DNA from: an uncultured Aliarcobacter sp.
Lineage (GTDB): Bacteria > Campylobacterota > Campylobacteria > Campylobacterales > Arcobacteraceae
Direction of reading: 5' to 3'
DNA: 21,755 bases
Assembly: GCA_947629065.1 (NCBI GenBank)
Contig: CANRCH010000009.1
Coordinates: forward strand, 1 to 21,755
Position numbers and translations under genes: made by a program. Below the pieces are notes generated by a model, which worked only from the letters and a program-made list of their open reading frames with translations, ran no database searches and had not been told where the DNA came from. Every line of letters begins with the position of its first letter. Position 1 is the stretch's first letter. This document shows positions 14,933-21,755 of this stretch, piece by piece.

Positions 14933-15568
14933 ATGAAAAAAGTTAATTTTTTAAAAGTAGGAGTGATATTATCACTTCTACTTTTTTTATGTACAAATAG
15001 TTTTGCAAGCAAGTATATTTTAAATGATGATGGTTTAATTGATGATAGGGCTAAAGAAAAAATAGAACTAATCGGAGATGAAGTAAAAGCTAAATTGGGA
15101 GTTAATATATATTTATATATAAAAGCAGATTTAGGTTTAGATGAAAAAATAAAAACAAAAGATAAAATTGAATTTATTAAAAATTTTGAAACAAATATAG
15201 TAAGAGATTTAAAAGATAATTATGTTTTATTAACAATGGCGGTTGAAGATACGCATGTTAATTTATTATTTAGTGAAAGTTTAAAAAAAGTAATAAACAA
15301 AAATGATATTTTAGATGGATATGTTGTTCCACTACTTGCTTCAAAAGATAAAAATACTCTATTTTCAAAAGTAAGTGCCGCATCTTTAAATGGTTATTCC
15401 GCAATTGCAGATAGTTTATCAAAAGAGAAAGATATTGAACTTGAAAGTAATATTGGAAATGAAGGAAAAGTTGCAAGTACTATTTTAAGAGTTACAATAT
15501 ATTTTTTAGTAATAACAGGATTATTAGCATATACTTATGCAGTTTTAAAAAATAGAAAGAGAAAATGA
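14933..15568 (+). CDS. TPM-domain-like periplasmic protein with C-terminal membrane anchor
   Basis: A 211-residue protein with a signal peptide (about 1-25, ending NSFAS), a soluble periplasmic domain and a C-terminal transmembrane helix at about 184-204 followed by a basic tail (KNRKRK). The domain begins with KYILNDDGLIDDRAKEKI and continues with KLGVNIYLYI and a VLLTMAVEDTHVNLLFSE strand pair, which resembles the TPM (YgcG/Psb32) domain family. Some members act in photosystem repair or as phosphatases. It starts immediately after the 30-residue peptide's stop, with AGGA only three bases upstream, and overlaps the next gene (ATGA). It may help assemble or maintain the oxidase, but this is inference from position. 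The domain call is from general resemblance. Confidence 0.65.
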   Translation: MKKVNFLKVGVILSLLLFLCTNSFASKYILNDDGLIDDRAKEKIELIGDEVKAKLGVNIYLYIKADLGLDEKIKTKDKIEFIKNFETNIVRDLKDNYVLLTMAVEDTHVNLLFSESLKKVINKNDILDGYVVPLLASKDKNTLFSKVSAASLNGYSAIADSLSKEKDIELESNIGNEGKVASTILRVTIYFLVITGLLAYTYAVLKNRKRK

Positions 15569-16143
15569 TGACAAAAAGAAACTATTGGCCACTTTTTTTT
15601 ATAGCAATATTTGGATTTACTTTATATATGATATTTTGGACAATTTATAAAGCAGTTCAACTTCCAACTGTAGAAGATAAAAGTTTTTTACATAAATATC
15701 AATATGTTGATGAACATTATAATGATATTATGTATTCAAATTTTAATTTTTTAGAGAAATACAATTTCAAATTAAAAATAAATAATACAGATTTTGGGCT
15801 TACAACTGAGGATATAAGATATGGACAAAGAGTTATAGAAAAACACTCTGCACATAGAAATATTTTAAATTTAGGACAAAATATTATACAAGTTGAAGTT
15901 ATAGATAAAAAAACAAATCAGAAACAAAATTTGGATATAGAGTTAGTTGTTACAGTTGCCATGACTGATGATAAAGACATATCTTTATTAAATGAAAATT
16001 TTGAAAACAGTGAAGGTATTTATAAAACAGAGTTTAATTTAGATGAAGTTACAAACTACATATTTACTGGAAAATTTAAAGTTGGTGAAGATTTAGGATA
16101 TATCTATATCAAATCAAATGTTAAAGACCCAGATGATAAATAA
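15565..16143 (+). CDS. FixH/CcoH-like cbb3 oxidase assembly protein
   Basis: A 192-residue protein with a short cytoplasmic N terminus (MMTKRNYWP), one transmembrane helix at about 9-30 and an extracytoplasmic beta-rich domain. The arrangement, including KRNYWPLFFIAIFGF at the N terminus, fits the FixH/CcoH family, which is needed for cbb3 oxidase assembly and probably copper delivery to CcoN. Two in-frame ATG codons (15565 and 15568) overlap the upstream stop, so translation is coupled. It is somewhat longer than typical FixH (about 150-170). The copper importer CcoI and CcoS are not in this window. Family assignment rests on topology, motif and position, so I leave the symbol blank. Confidence 0.7.
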   Translation: MMTKRNYWPLFFIAIFGFTLYMIFWTIYKAVQLPTVEDKSFLHKYQYVDEHYNDIMYSNFNFLEKYNFKLKINNTDFGLTTEDIRYGQRVIEKHSAHRNILNLGQNIIQVEVIDKKTNQKQNLDIELVVTVAMTDDKDISLLNENFENSEGIYKTEFNLDEVTNYIFTGKFKVGEDLGYIYIKSNVKDPDDK

Positions 16144-18481
16144 AAAATCTATTTTAGTTTTTCCTACTTCAAGGGCTATTAGAGATTACCTATCAAAAAA
16201 GAGGAGTGAAAACACTCTTCTTCCTACACTTCTAACTATAGACGAATTTTTTAAAAAAGTTATATATTTTGAAAACAGAACATATCTTCTTGAAGAACAA
16301 AAAGTTTTATTTTTAAATGAGGCTATTGAAAATATCAATATAGCAAAGCTAGGAATTAATTCAAGTTTTGCAAAGTTTTTAACTCAAAGTGATTATATAT
16401 ATAGTTTTTTTCAAGAATTAGCAAGTGAAAACATAGAGATTTCAACAATAAAAAGTTTTGATACTTATGAATTTTATGCAGAGCATTTAGAGATATTACA
16501 AAACATTTTAGATAGATATTTAGAAATTTTAGATAAAAATTCTTGTGTAGATAGAATTAATTTAAAGCAATACTATAAAATAAATGAGAAGTTTTTAGAG
16601 AAATTTGATGAAGTAAATATATTTTTTGAAGGTTATTTTACAAAACAAGAGTTTGAAATTGTTGAAAAAATATCTACAAAAATAGATTTAAATATTGAAT
16701 TTTATTCAAAAACTTATAATCAAAAATCATTAAAAGTATTTCAAGATTTTAATCTTAAATTAAATAAAAAATATTCTATAAACCTAAGTAGTAAAAAAAC
16801 AAATTTTGAAGAGGATATAAAATCTGATTTAAAAAACTTAAAAATTTGCGGATTCTCTTCAAGAATAAATCAAATTGCTTTTATAAAATCTTCAATTAGT
16901 GAAGCTCTAAATAGTGGACTTAATGCTTCAAAAATTGTAGTTGTTTTACCAGATGAGAGTTTTACAAACTATTTAGAGATGTTTGATAGTGAAAATTACT
17001 TTAACTTTGCTATGGGAAAAAGTATAAAAAATAGAATTTTATATCAAAAACTTATTGCTGTTTTTGAGTATATTAGTGAAGATGATGATAAATCAAATGA
17101 AAACTTAAAATATTTAGAACTAGAAAAAGAGCTAGTAGATGAAAAGTTTAAAAAGTTTTGGAATAATATTTGTACACTTATAAAATTTAAAGATATAAAA
17201 GAGTTTTTATTAGAGTTTGAAAATGATACTGAAGTAAAAGAGAAAATAGAGGAGATCTTTTTTAAACTAGAAATTATTCTTTTTTCAAATGACAATAAAC
17301 TTAAACTAAAAGATATATACAAAATTATTATTCAAAAAATCAATGAAATTAGTATAGATGATATTAACTCTGGAAAAATTACAGTTATGGGGCTTTTAGA
17401 AACTAGAAAGATAGAATTTGATGCTGTTATTATTGTAGATTTTAATGATTCAAAAGTGCCAAAAATATCTTTAAAAGATAAGTTTTTATCAAGTAAGATA
17501 AAAGAGAAATCAAATCTTCCAACAAGAAAAGATAGAGAAGATTTACAAAAATATTACTATGAAAGATTGGTTGAATCAAGTAAAAATGTCTTTGTATCTT
17601 ATGTAAACTCATCAAGTGAGCAGATTTCAAGATTTGCAAATGAGTTGTTTAAACAAAAAATTGTAGTTAAGAGTTTTGATGAAGAGTACAAAGATATTTT
17701 ATATACAAATAAACATCTAAAATATGAAGAAAAAGATATAAAACTGAAACTAAATTTACAAAATATCTCTTGGTCAGCAAGTAGCCTGAAAAGATTTTTA
17801 GATTGCAAACGAAAATACTATTTTGAAAATATTGCAAAAATAAAAAACCACCATTTTTCAAAAAAACCAGAAAACTTTGAACTTGGACAAATAATTCATA
17901 AAATATTAGAAGAGTTATTTATAGAGTTTGATTTTTCACAAAATGCAATTGAAAATGCTTTTATAAAATATAAAAATGAAAATCCATATTTGATTTTGGA
18001 TTTAGAAATTTGGAAAAAAAGAATTTATCAATTTTTTGAAAAAGAGGAAGAAAGACTAAAAAATAGACAAATAATTTCTCTTGAAGAGAAGTTTGAATGT
18101 GATTTTAATGGTTTTAAAATAAATGGAGTTATAGATAGAGTTGATAAATTTGATGATTTTTATGAGTTGTATGATTATAAAACATCATCAAGTTTAAGTG
18201 TTGATACTATAAAAAACTATGAAAATAGTACAGATTTTCAACTAGAGTTTTACTATATTTATATTTTAAGTAAGTTTCAAACACAAAATATAAAACCATT
18301 TTATATAGATTTATATAGAAATGAGATTTTAGAAGAAACTGTTTTAAACGAGAAATTAGAACTTCTAAGAGTAAAATTTGATGAGTTAAAATCTATTCAA
18401 AATAATGAGATAGAATTTAATAAGACTACAAATATGCAAACTTGTACATATTGCAACTATAAAATAATATGCAATAGATAA
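16133..18481 (+). CDS. addB: AddB-like helicase-nuclease subunit with Fe-S nuclease domain
   Basis: A 782-residue protein resembling AddB, the nuclease subunit of the AddAB complex that processes double-strand DNA ends for recombination. The N-terminal half has a degenerate helicase fold without a visible Walker A (it begins ILVFPTSRAIRDYLSKK). The middle has LPTRKDREDLQKYYYERL typical of AddB. The C-terminal PD-(D/E)xK nuclease is shown by GVIDRVD (Asp668) and YDYKTS (Asp681, Lys683). Four cysteines, Cys558 in SLKRFLDCKRKYYF and Cys771-x2-Cys774-x5-Cys780 at the C terminus, match the AddB-type [4Fe-4S] ligands. An ATG at 16118 is also in frame; neither has a strong ribosome site. I prefer 16133 because the conserved strand follows directly. 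The gene overlaps the FixH-like gene by 11 bases. addA is not beside it. Confidence 0.85.
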   Translation: MINKKSILVFPTSRAIRDYLSKKRSENTLLPTLLTIDEFFKKVIYFENRTYLLEEQKVLFLNEAIENINIAKLGINSSFAKFLTQSDYIYSFFQELASENIEISTIKSFDTYEFYAEHLEILQNILDRYLEILDKNSCVDRINLKQYYKINEKFLEKFDEVNIFFEGYFTKQEFEIVEKISTKIDLNIEFYSKTYNQKSLKVFQDFNLKLNKKYSINLSSKKTNFEEDIKSDLKNLKICGFSSRINQIAFIKSSISEALNSGLNASKIVVVLPDESFTNYLEMFDSENYFNFAMGKSIKNRILYQKLIAVFEYISEDDDKSNENLKYLELEKELVDEKFKKFWNNICTLIKFKDIKEFLLEFENDTEVKEKIEEIFFKLEIILFSNDNKLKLKDIYKIIIQKINEISIDDINSGKITVMGLLETRKIEFDAVIIVDFNDSKVPKISLKDKFLSSKIKEKSNLPTRKDREDLQKYYYERLVESSKNVFVSYVNSSSEQISRFANELFKQKIVVKSFDEEYKDILYTNKHLKYEEKDIKLKLNLQNISWSASSLKRFLDCKRKYYFENIAKIKNHHFSKKPENFELGQIIHKILEELFIEFDFSQNAIENAFIKYKNENPYLILDLEIWKKRIYQFFEKEEERLKNRQIISLEEKFECDFNGFKINGVIDRVDKFDDFYELYDYKTSSSLSVDTIKNYENSTDFQLEFYYIYILSKFQTQNIKPFYIDLYRNEILEETVLNEKLELLRVKFDELKSIQNNEIEFNKTTNMQTCTYCNYKIICNR

Positions 18482-18494
18482 AAATTAATAATCT

Positions 18495-18532
18495 TTATGA
18501 TAAAATCTTGTATTTTATAAAAAGGAATTATC
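18495..18532 (+). promoter_or_regulatory. promoter and ribosome site of the monoheme cytochrome
   Basis: TATGAT/TAAAAT (18496-18506) offers overlapping -10 boxes, with a start near 18512. AAGGA (18522-18526) lies six bases before a TTG codon at 18533. The ribosome site decides the TTG start; there is no ATG near the signal peptide. Confidence 0.5.
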
Positions 18533-19186
18533 TTGAAAAAAGCGATTGTTTCATCTTTTTTACTACTTTCTACAACTGCAGTTTTAGCAGATACAACAAT
18601 GTGTTTTAAGGAAAACCATCCTTCAATGGCAACAATAGAGAGCGTTGCACTTGATGGAGGTGCATGCGAAGGAAAATACTCTATAAATGATATGAAATCA
18701 AAAGGTTGGAGTGTTGATGATATTAAAATAACTCAAAATGCTAACTCAATGAGTTTTATTTATATTTTAAAATCTTCAGATCATCCAAAAAATGCACCAA
18801 TGTTAGCAGGGGATGCTGGTGGAGCTGTTGTTGGGAATATAAGCCAAGAGCAGATGGAAGCAAATATTATGGCAAAGCTTGAAGCTAAAAAAGAGGCTGA
18901 AGAGAAAGCTAAAGTTGAAGAAGAGTTAAAAGCTGCACAAATTGATGCACAAGCACTTTATACAAATAATTGTCAAACATGTCATGGTGAAAAAGGTGAA
19001 GTTTCAAAAACTTCATTTAGAGCAATCAAAAACCTAAGTGTTGAAGATATGGAAGAGATGCTAAAAGATTATAAATTAGGAAGAGGTGAAAAAGCTAGTT
19101 CAATTTATGGCCCAGCACACGTAAACTATCTGAATGATAAAGCTATTAAGGGAATTAAAGCATATTTAGACGAAATAAACAGATAA
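18533..19186 (+). CDS. periplasmic monoheme c-type cytochrome with extra N-terminal domain
   Basis: A 217-residue protein with a signal peptide (MKKAIVSSFLLLSTTAVLA, cleavage likely after residue 19). An N-terminal domain of about 75 residues contains Cys24 and Cys45, which could form a disulfide. A charged helical linker rich in Glu, Lys and Ala (about 105-145) leads to a C-terminal class I-like cytochrome domain with the heme motif CQTCH (147-151). The usual distal methionine is not evident: the matching stretch reads GEKASSIYGPAHVNYL, where a histidine is present instead. TTG start set by AAGGA. It has its own promoter and a terminator, and probably carries electrons in the periplasm, possibly to the neighbouring cbb3 oxidase; the partner is not proven. 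I do not recognise the N-terminal domain. Confidence 0.8.
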   Translation: MKKAIVSSFLLLSTTAVLADTTMCFKENHPSMATIESVALDGGACEGKYSINDMKSKGWSVDDIKITQNANSMSFIYILKSSDHPKNAPMLAGDAGGAVVGNISQEQMEANIMAKLEAKKEAEEKAKVEEELKAAQIDAQALYTNNCQTCHGEKGEVSKTSFRAIKNLSVEDMEEMLKDYKLGRGEKASSIYGPAHVNYLNDKAIKGIKAYLDEINR

Positions 19187-19214
19187 AGGTTTTAACCTTT
19201 ATCCTCCTCTTTTT
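19182..19214 (+). terminator. terminator after the cytochrome gene
   Basis: GATAAAGGTT (19182-19191) is perfectly complementary to AACCTTTATC (19194-19203), giving at least an 8-bp stem with a six-base loop. A T-rich tract (CTCCTCTTTTT) follows. The stem begins in the last codons, including the TAA stop. Confidence 0.75.
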
Positions 19215-19254
19215 AAATATAAACTTCACAAACAAATTTTAAGGAATATATATT

Positions 19255-20349
19255 ATGGATGCATATGAGTATTCAGAACTTTTAAAACTACTAAATACAA
19301 AATTGAATAATATTAAAGGTATTTTAAAACCTGATGAACTAAAAAAAAGATTAGATGAAATAACTGAACTTGAAGCAAATCAAGATTTTTGGAATGATGT
19401 TGAAAATGCTACAAAAATTGGTATAGAAAAAAATAGAATTTTAGGGAAATTAAATAAATTTAATAAAGCACATGACTCATTAAATGGAACAAATGAACTA
19501 TATGAGATGGCAAATAGTGAAAATGATGAAGAGACTTTGGAGTTACTTTATGAAGAGGCTAGTGATTTAGAGGATTTAATTAAATCAACTGAAATATCTG
19601 TAATGCTTTCAAATCCTGATGATGCCTTAAATGCAATTGTTACAATTCATCCAGGTGCTGGTGGAACTGAATCTCAAGATTGGGCTTCAATATTATATAG
19701 AATGTATTTAAGATGGGCAGAAAGATGTGATTTTAAAGTAGAACTTCTTGATTACCAAGCTGGTGATGAAGCTGGAATAAAAGATGTAAGTTTTATTATT
19801 CGAGGTGAAAATGCCTATGGTTATATGAAAGCTGAAAATGGAATTCATAGACTTGTAAGAATCTCTCCTTTTGATTCAAATGCAAAAAGACATACATCTT
19901 TTACATCTGTTATGGTAAGTCCAGAGATTGATGATAATATTAATATAGTAATTGAAGATAAAGATATTAGAATTGATACTTATCGTGCAAGTGGTGCTGG
20001 TGGGCAACACGTAAATAAGACTGAAAGTGCAATTAGAATTACTCATATTCCAACAGGGATTGTTGTACAGTGTCAAAATGATAGATCTCAACACAAAAAT
20101 AAAGATAGTGCTTTTAAGATGTTAAAATCAAAACTATATGAGTTTGAATTAGCAAAACAAAGAGCTAGTAAAGATACAGGAGATAAGAGTGAAATAGGGT
20201 GGGGACATCAGATTAGATCTTATGTACTTCAACCATATCAACAGGTAAAAGATAGTAGAAGTAATATAGGATATTCAAATGTTGATGCTATTTTAGATGG
20301 TGATATTACAAAAATTATTGAAGATGTTTTAATTGCTAGTAGTGAGTGA
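19255..20349 (+). CDS. prfB: peptide chain release factor 2
   Basis: A 364-residue class I release factor that ends translation at UGA and UAA. The stop-codon recognition motif SPF is at 204-206 ([15 protein letters not shown]), which separates it from RF1 (PxT). The GGQ catalytic loop, [13 protein letters not shown], has Gln251 as the methylation site. [10 protein letters not shown] (131-140) is also conserved. The reading frame is continuous from ATG 19255. The usual in-frame UGA and slippery CUU around codon 25 are absent, since residues 20-31 read through without interruption. AAGGA lies nine bases upstream. The gene ends before a bidirectional terminator facing the convergent efp gene. 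Confidence is high. Confidence 0.96.
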   Translation: MDAYEYSELLKLLNTKLNNIKGILKPDELKKRLDEITELEANQDFWNDVENATKIGIEKNRILGKLNKFNKAHDSLNGTNELYEMANSENDEETLELLYEEASDLEDLIKSTEISVMLSNPDDALNAIVTIHPGAGGTESQDWASILYRMYLRWAERCDFKVELLDYQAGDEAGIKDVSFIIRGENAYGYMKAENGIHRLVRISPFDSNAKRHTSFTSVMVSPEIDDNINIVIEDKDIRIDTYRASGAGGQHVNKTESAIRITHIPTGIVVQCQNDRSQHKNKDSAFKMLKSKLYEFELAKQRASKDTGDKSEIGWGHQIRSYVLQPYQQVKDSRSNIGYSNVDAILDGDITKIIEDVLIASSE

Positions 20350-20378
20350 AAATATTAAATAATCTCTAAATAGATAAT

Positions 20379-20413
20379 AAAAAAGCCTAAGTCAATTTGA
20401 CTTAGGCTTTTTT
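20379..20413. terminator. strong bidirectional terminator between prfB and efp
   Basis: A perfect 15-bp inverted repeat (20379-20393 with 20399-20413) has a core GCCTAAGTC and a five-base AATTT loop. It is flanked by six A on the left arm and six T on the right, so it ends transcription from both convergent genes. Confidence 0.93.
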
Positions 20414-20431
20414 AATGAAGTAAAAGTAAAA

Positions 20432-20995
20432 TTATTTTACTTTTTCTAAATATTCTCCAGTTCTTGTATCAACTTTGATTACATCACCTTCAAGAATATG
20501 GAATGGAATTTGAACAACAGCACCACTTTCTAGAGTTGCTGGTTTTCTTCCACCTTGAGAATCACCTTTAAAGTTTGGTGGAGTATCTACAATTTTAAGC
20601 TCAACAACCATTGGAGGCTCAACAGTAATTGCACTTCCATTGAAATACATCATATCTACTTGCATTCCATCTATTATCCAATCTTTAGCCTCTCCAACTT
20701 GCTCATAAGTAAGACCTTCTTGCTCATAAGTATCAACATCCATAAACTGTAATAACTCACCATCATCATATAAAAACTGCATTTTCTTTTGTTGTAAATC
20801 TGGAGTTTCACACTTATCTCCAGCATGGAAAGTTTTTTCAATAGTTTTACCATTGATAAAAGATTTAATTTTAGCTCTAACAAAAGCTGCACCTTTTCCA
20901 GGTTTTACGTGTTGGTATTCAACAATTTTATATGGAATACCTTCAACTTGGATTTTTAAACCTTTTTTTAATTCACTCATTCCAATACTTGCCAT
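20432..20995 (-). CDS. efp: translation elongation factor P
   Basis: A 187-residue factor that binds stalled ribosomes between the P and E sites and promotes bonds in proline-rich stretches. The N-terminal KOW-like domain contains [13 protein letters not shown] with Lys34 at the tip, the position that carries the beta-lysyl modification in E. coli. The middle and C-terminal OB-fold domains follow ([34 protein letters not shown] at the end). The start at complement 20993-20995 ([12 protein letters not shown]) is supported by AAGGAG five bases upstream; it also puts the tip lysine at 34 as in E. coli. It is nine bases downstream of serA on the same strand. No modification enzyme is in the window. 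Confidence 0.97.
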   Translation of the reverse strand: MASIGMSELKKGLKIQVEGIPYKIVEYQHVKPGKGAAFVRAKIKSFINGKTIEKTFHAGDKCETPDLQQKKMQFLYDDGELLQFMDVDTYEQEGLTYEQVGEAKDWIIDGMQVDMMYFNGSAITVEPPMVVELKIVDTPPNFKGDSQGGRKPATLESGAVVQIPFHILEGDVIKVDTRTGEYLEKVK

Positions 20996-21004
20996 TTTCT
21001 CTCC

Positions 21005-21755
21005 TTAAATATCTGCGTATGCTACTTTAATAGAAGCCTCAAGTGCATCTAAATCAGCAATTACTTTTGAATTCGCTTTCTCATCAAGTAAGATAACAGC
21101 TAGTGCAACACCATCTTTTCCTCTACTTAATCTAAAGTCAGCAATATTAATACCATTTTGACCAAGGATATTTCCAATTTGTCCAACAACACCTGGAATA
21201 TCTTTATTTCTCATAATAATCATTTTACCTTTTGGTTCAACATCAATTGCAAAACCATTTAGCTCAACAACTCTTTGTGCTTCACCACCAAAAACTGTTC
21301 CAGAAATTGATTTAACACCGCTTGGAGTTGTTAATTTTACTGTAACTTTATTTTTGTAGCTATTGCAAGATTCTAGTGCTTTTGTAGATAAATCTATACC
21401 TTTTTCTTTTGCAATAAAGTTTGCATTTACATAGTTTACTTCACTACCTGAACTAACTGCTAGAACACCAACACTTGCAAATGTTTGTAAAGATTCAACA
21501 TGTTCAGATAAATCACCTTCAGCTGTTACTTCAATAGCTCTAATTTCACTTTTATTAATTTGTGCTAGTAAAAATGACATTTTTTGAGTAAGTTCAATAT
21601 ATGGTCTTACAAATGCAGGAATTTTACTCTCATCAATTGGAAGGTTTAGTGCATTTGGATAAGCTATTCCTCTTGCTGCTTCAATTGCATTATTTGCACT
21701 TTGAACAGAGATTTCTCTTTGACTCTCTTTTGTATTTGCACCTAAGTGTGCTGTT
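21005..21755 (-). CDS. serA: D-3-phosphoglycerate dehydrogenase, C-terminal part (5' end outside the window)
   Basis: Reading on the minus strand from base 21754 gives about 249 residues ending in TAA at 21005-21007. It begins TAHLGANTKESQREIS, the conserved catalytic-histidine segment of phosphoglycerate dehydrogenase (codon at 21746-21748). An intervening allosteric substrate-binding-like domain follows, then a C-terminal ACT domain (MRNKDIPGVVGQIGNILGQNGINIADFRLSRG). This is the long form of SerA, usually about 525-530 residues, where serine may act through the C-terminal domains. The enzyme oxidises 3-phosphoglycerate with NAD in serine synthesis. An internal Met at about 21580 is not the start, since the frame is open and conserved beyond it. 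efp follows by nine bases. Confidence 0.95.
   Translation of the reverse strand, partial: TAHLGANTKESQREISVQSANNAIEAARGIAYPNALNLPIDESKIPAFVRPYIELTQKMSFLLAQINKSEIRAIEVTAEGDLSEHVESLQTFASVGVLAVSSGSEVNYVNANFIAKEKGIDLSTKALESCNSYKNKVTVKLTTPSGVKSISGTVFGGEAQRVVELNGFAIDVEPKGKMIIMRNKDIPGVVGQIGNILGQNGINIADFRLSRGKDGVALAVILLDEKANSKVIADLDALEASIKVAYADI

Noticed and set aside
17044..17322. Antisense open frames inside addB, the cyclase gene and others
   Set aside because: They are low-complexity translations rich in Ser, Phe and Leu, opposite strongly supported genes, with no ribosome sites or recognisable domains.
1..21755. Mobile elements, CRISPR arrays, tRNA or rRNA genes
   Set aside because: No transposase or integrase genes, spaced repeat arrays, cloverleaf sequences or rRNA-like segments were seen; genes and strong terminators fill the window.

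Overview
The window is a stretch of A+T-rich chromosome from a Campylobacterota member. Protein character and gene order point to Arcobacter sensu lato: thioredoxin/thioredoxin reductase followed by dapB and purF; a UvrD-type helicase, truB, ispE, smpB block; a ccoNOQP block trailed by a DUF4006-like gene, FixH-like and AddB-like genes; and serA-efp. The genus call is recognition of family-level similarity and synteny, not a database result. Almost every base is explained by ordinary housekeeping and respiratory genes. There are no insertion sequences, phage genes, CRISPR arrays, tRNA or rRNA genes that I can see, and no gene-free stretch longer than about 220 bases.

Layout. Bases 1-2082 hold the 3' end of trxA with its terminator, then trxB and dapB three bases apart. 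A 166-base gap with an unusual density of inverted repeats separates dapB from purF (2249-3595). purF is followed closely by a large periplasmic/membrane sensor with two substrate-binding domains and a GGEEF diguanylate cyclase domain (3626-5911). A convergent LysR-type regulator (5978-6874, minus) shares a bidirectional hairpin with it and is divergent from the next block. That block (6992-11147) is a tight plus-strand run of UvrD/PcrA-type helicase, truB (TTG start), ispE and smpB (GTG start, overlapping ispE).

Bases 11148-18481 hold the cbb3 cytochrome c oxidase locus. An upstream region with phased direct repeats precedes ccoN, ccoO, ccoQ and ccoP. These run without a visible break into a DUF4006-like small membrane protein, a 30-residue membrane peptide, a TPM-domain-like protein, a FixH/CcoH-like assembly protein and an AddB-like nuclease subunit. 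These genes abut or overlap, so they look like one operon supplying the microaerobic terminal oxidase, with a DNA-repair gene riding at its end. A separately promoted monoheme cytochrome (18533-19186), prfB (19255-20349), and the convergent pair efp and serA (minus strand, serA cut by the window end) complete the window.

The genes worth a second look are the dual-sensor GGEEF protein, the 30-residue peptide in the cco operon, the cytochrome lacking a clear distal methionine, and prfB, which reads straight through without the usual frameshift site. Comparative oddities are addB without addA beside it, and no csrA between truB and ispE. I see no strong candidate for a wholly new system.
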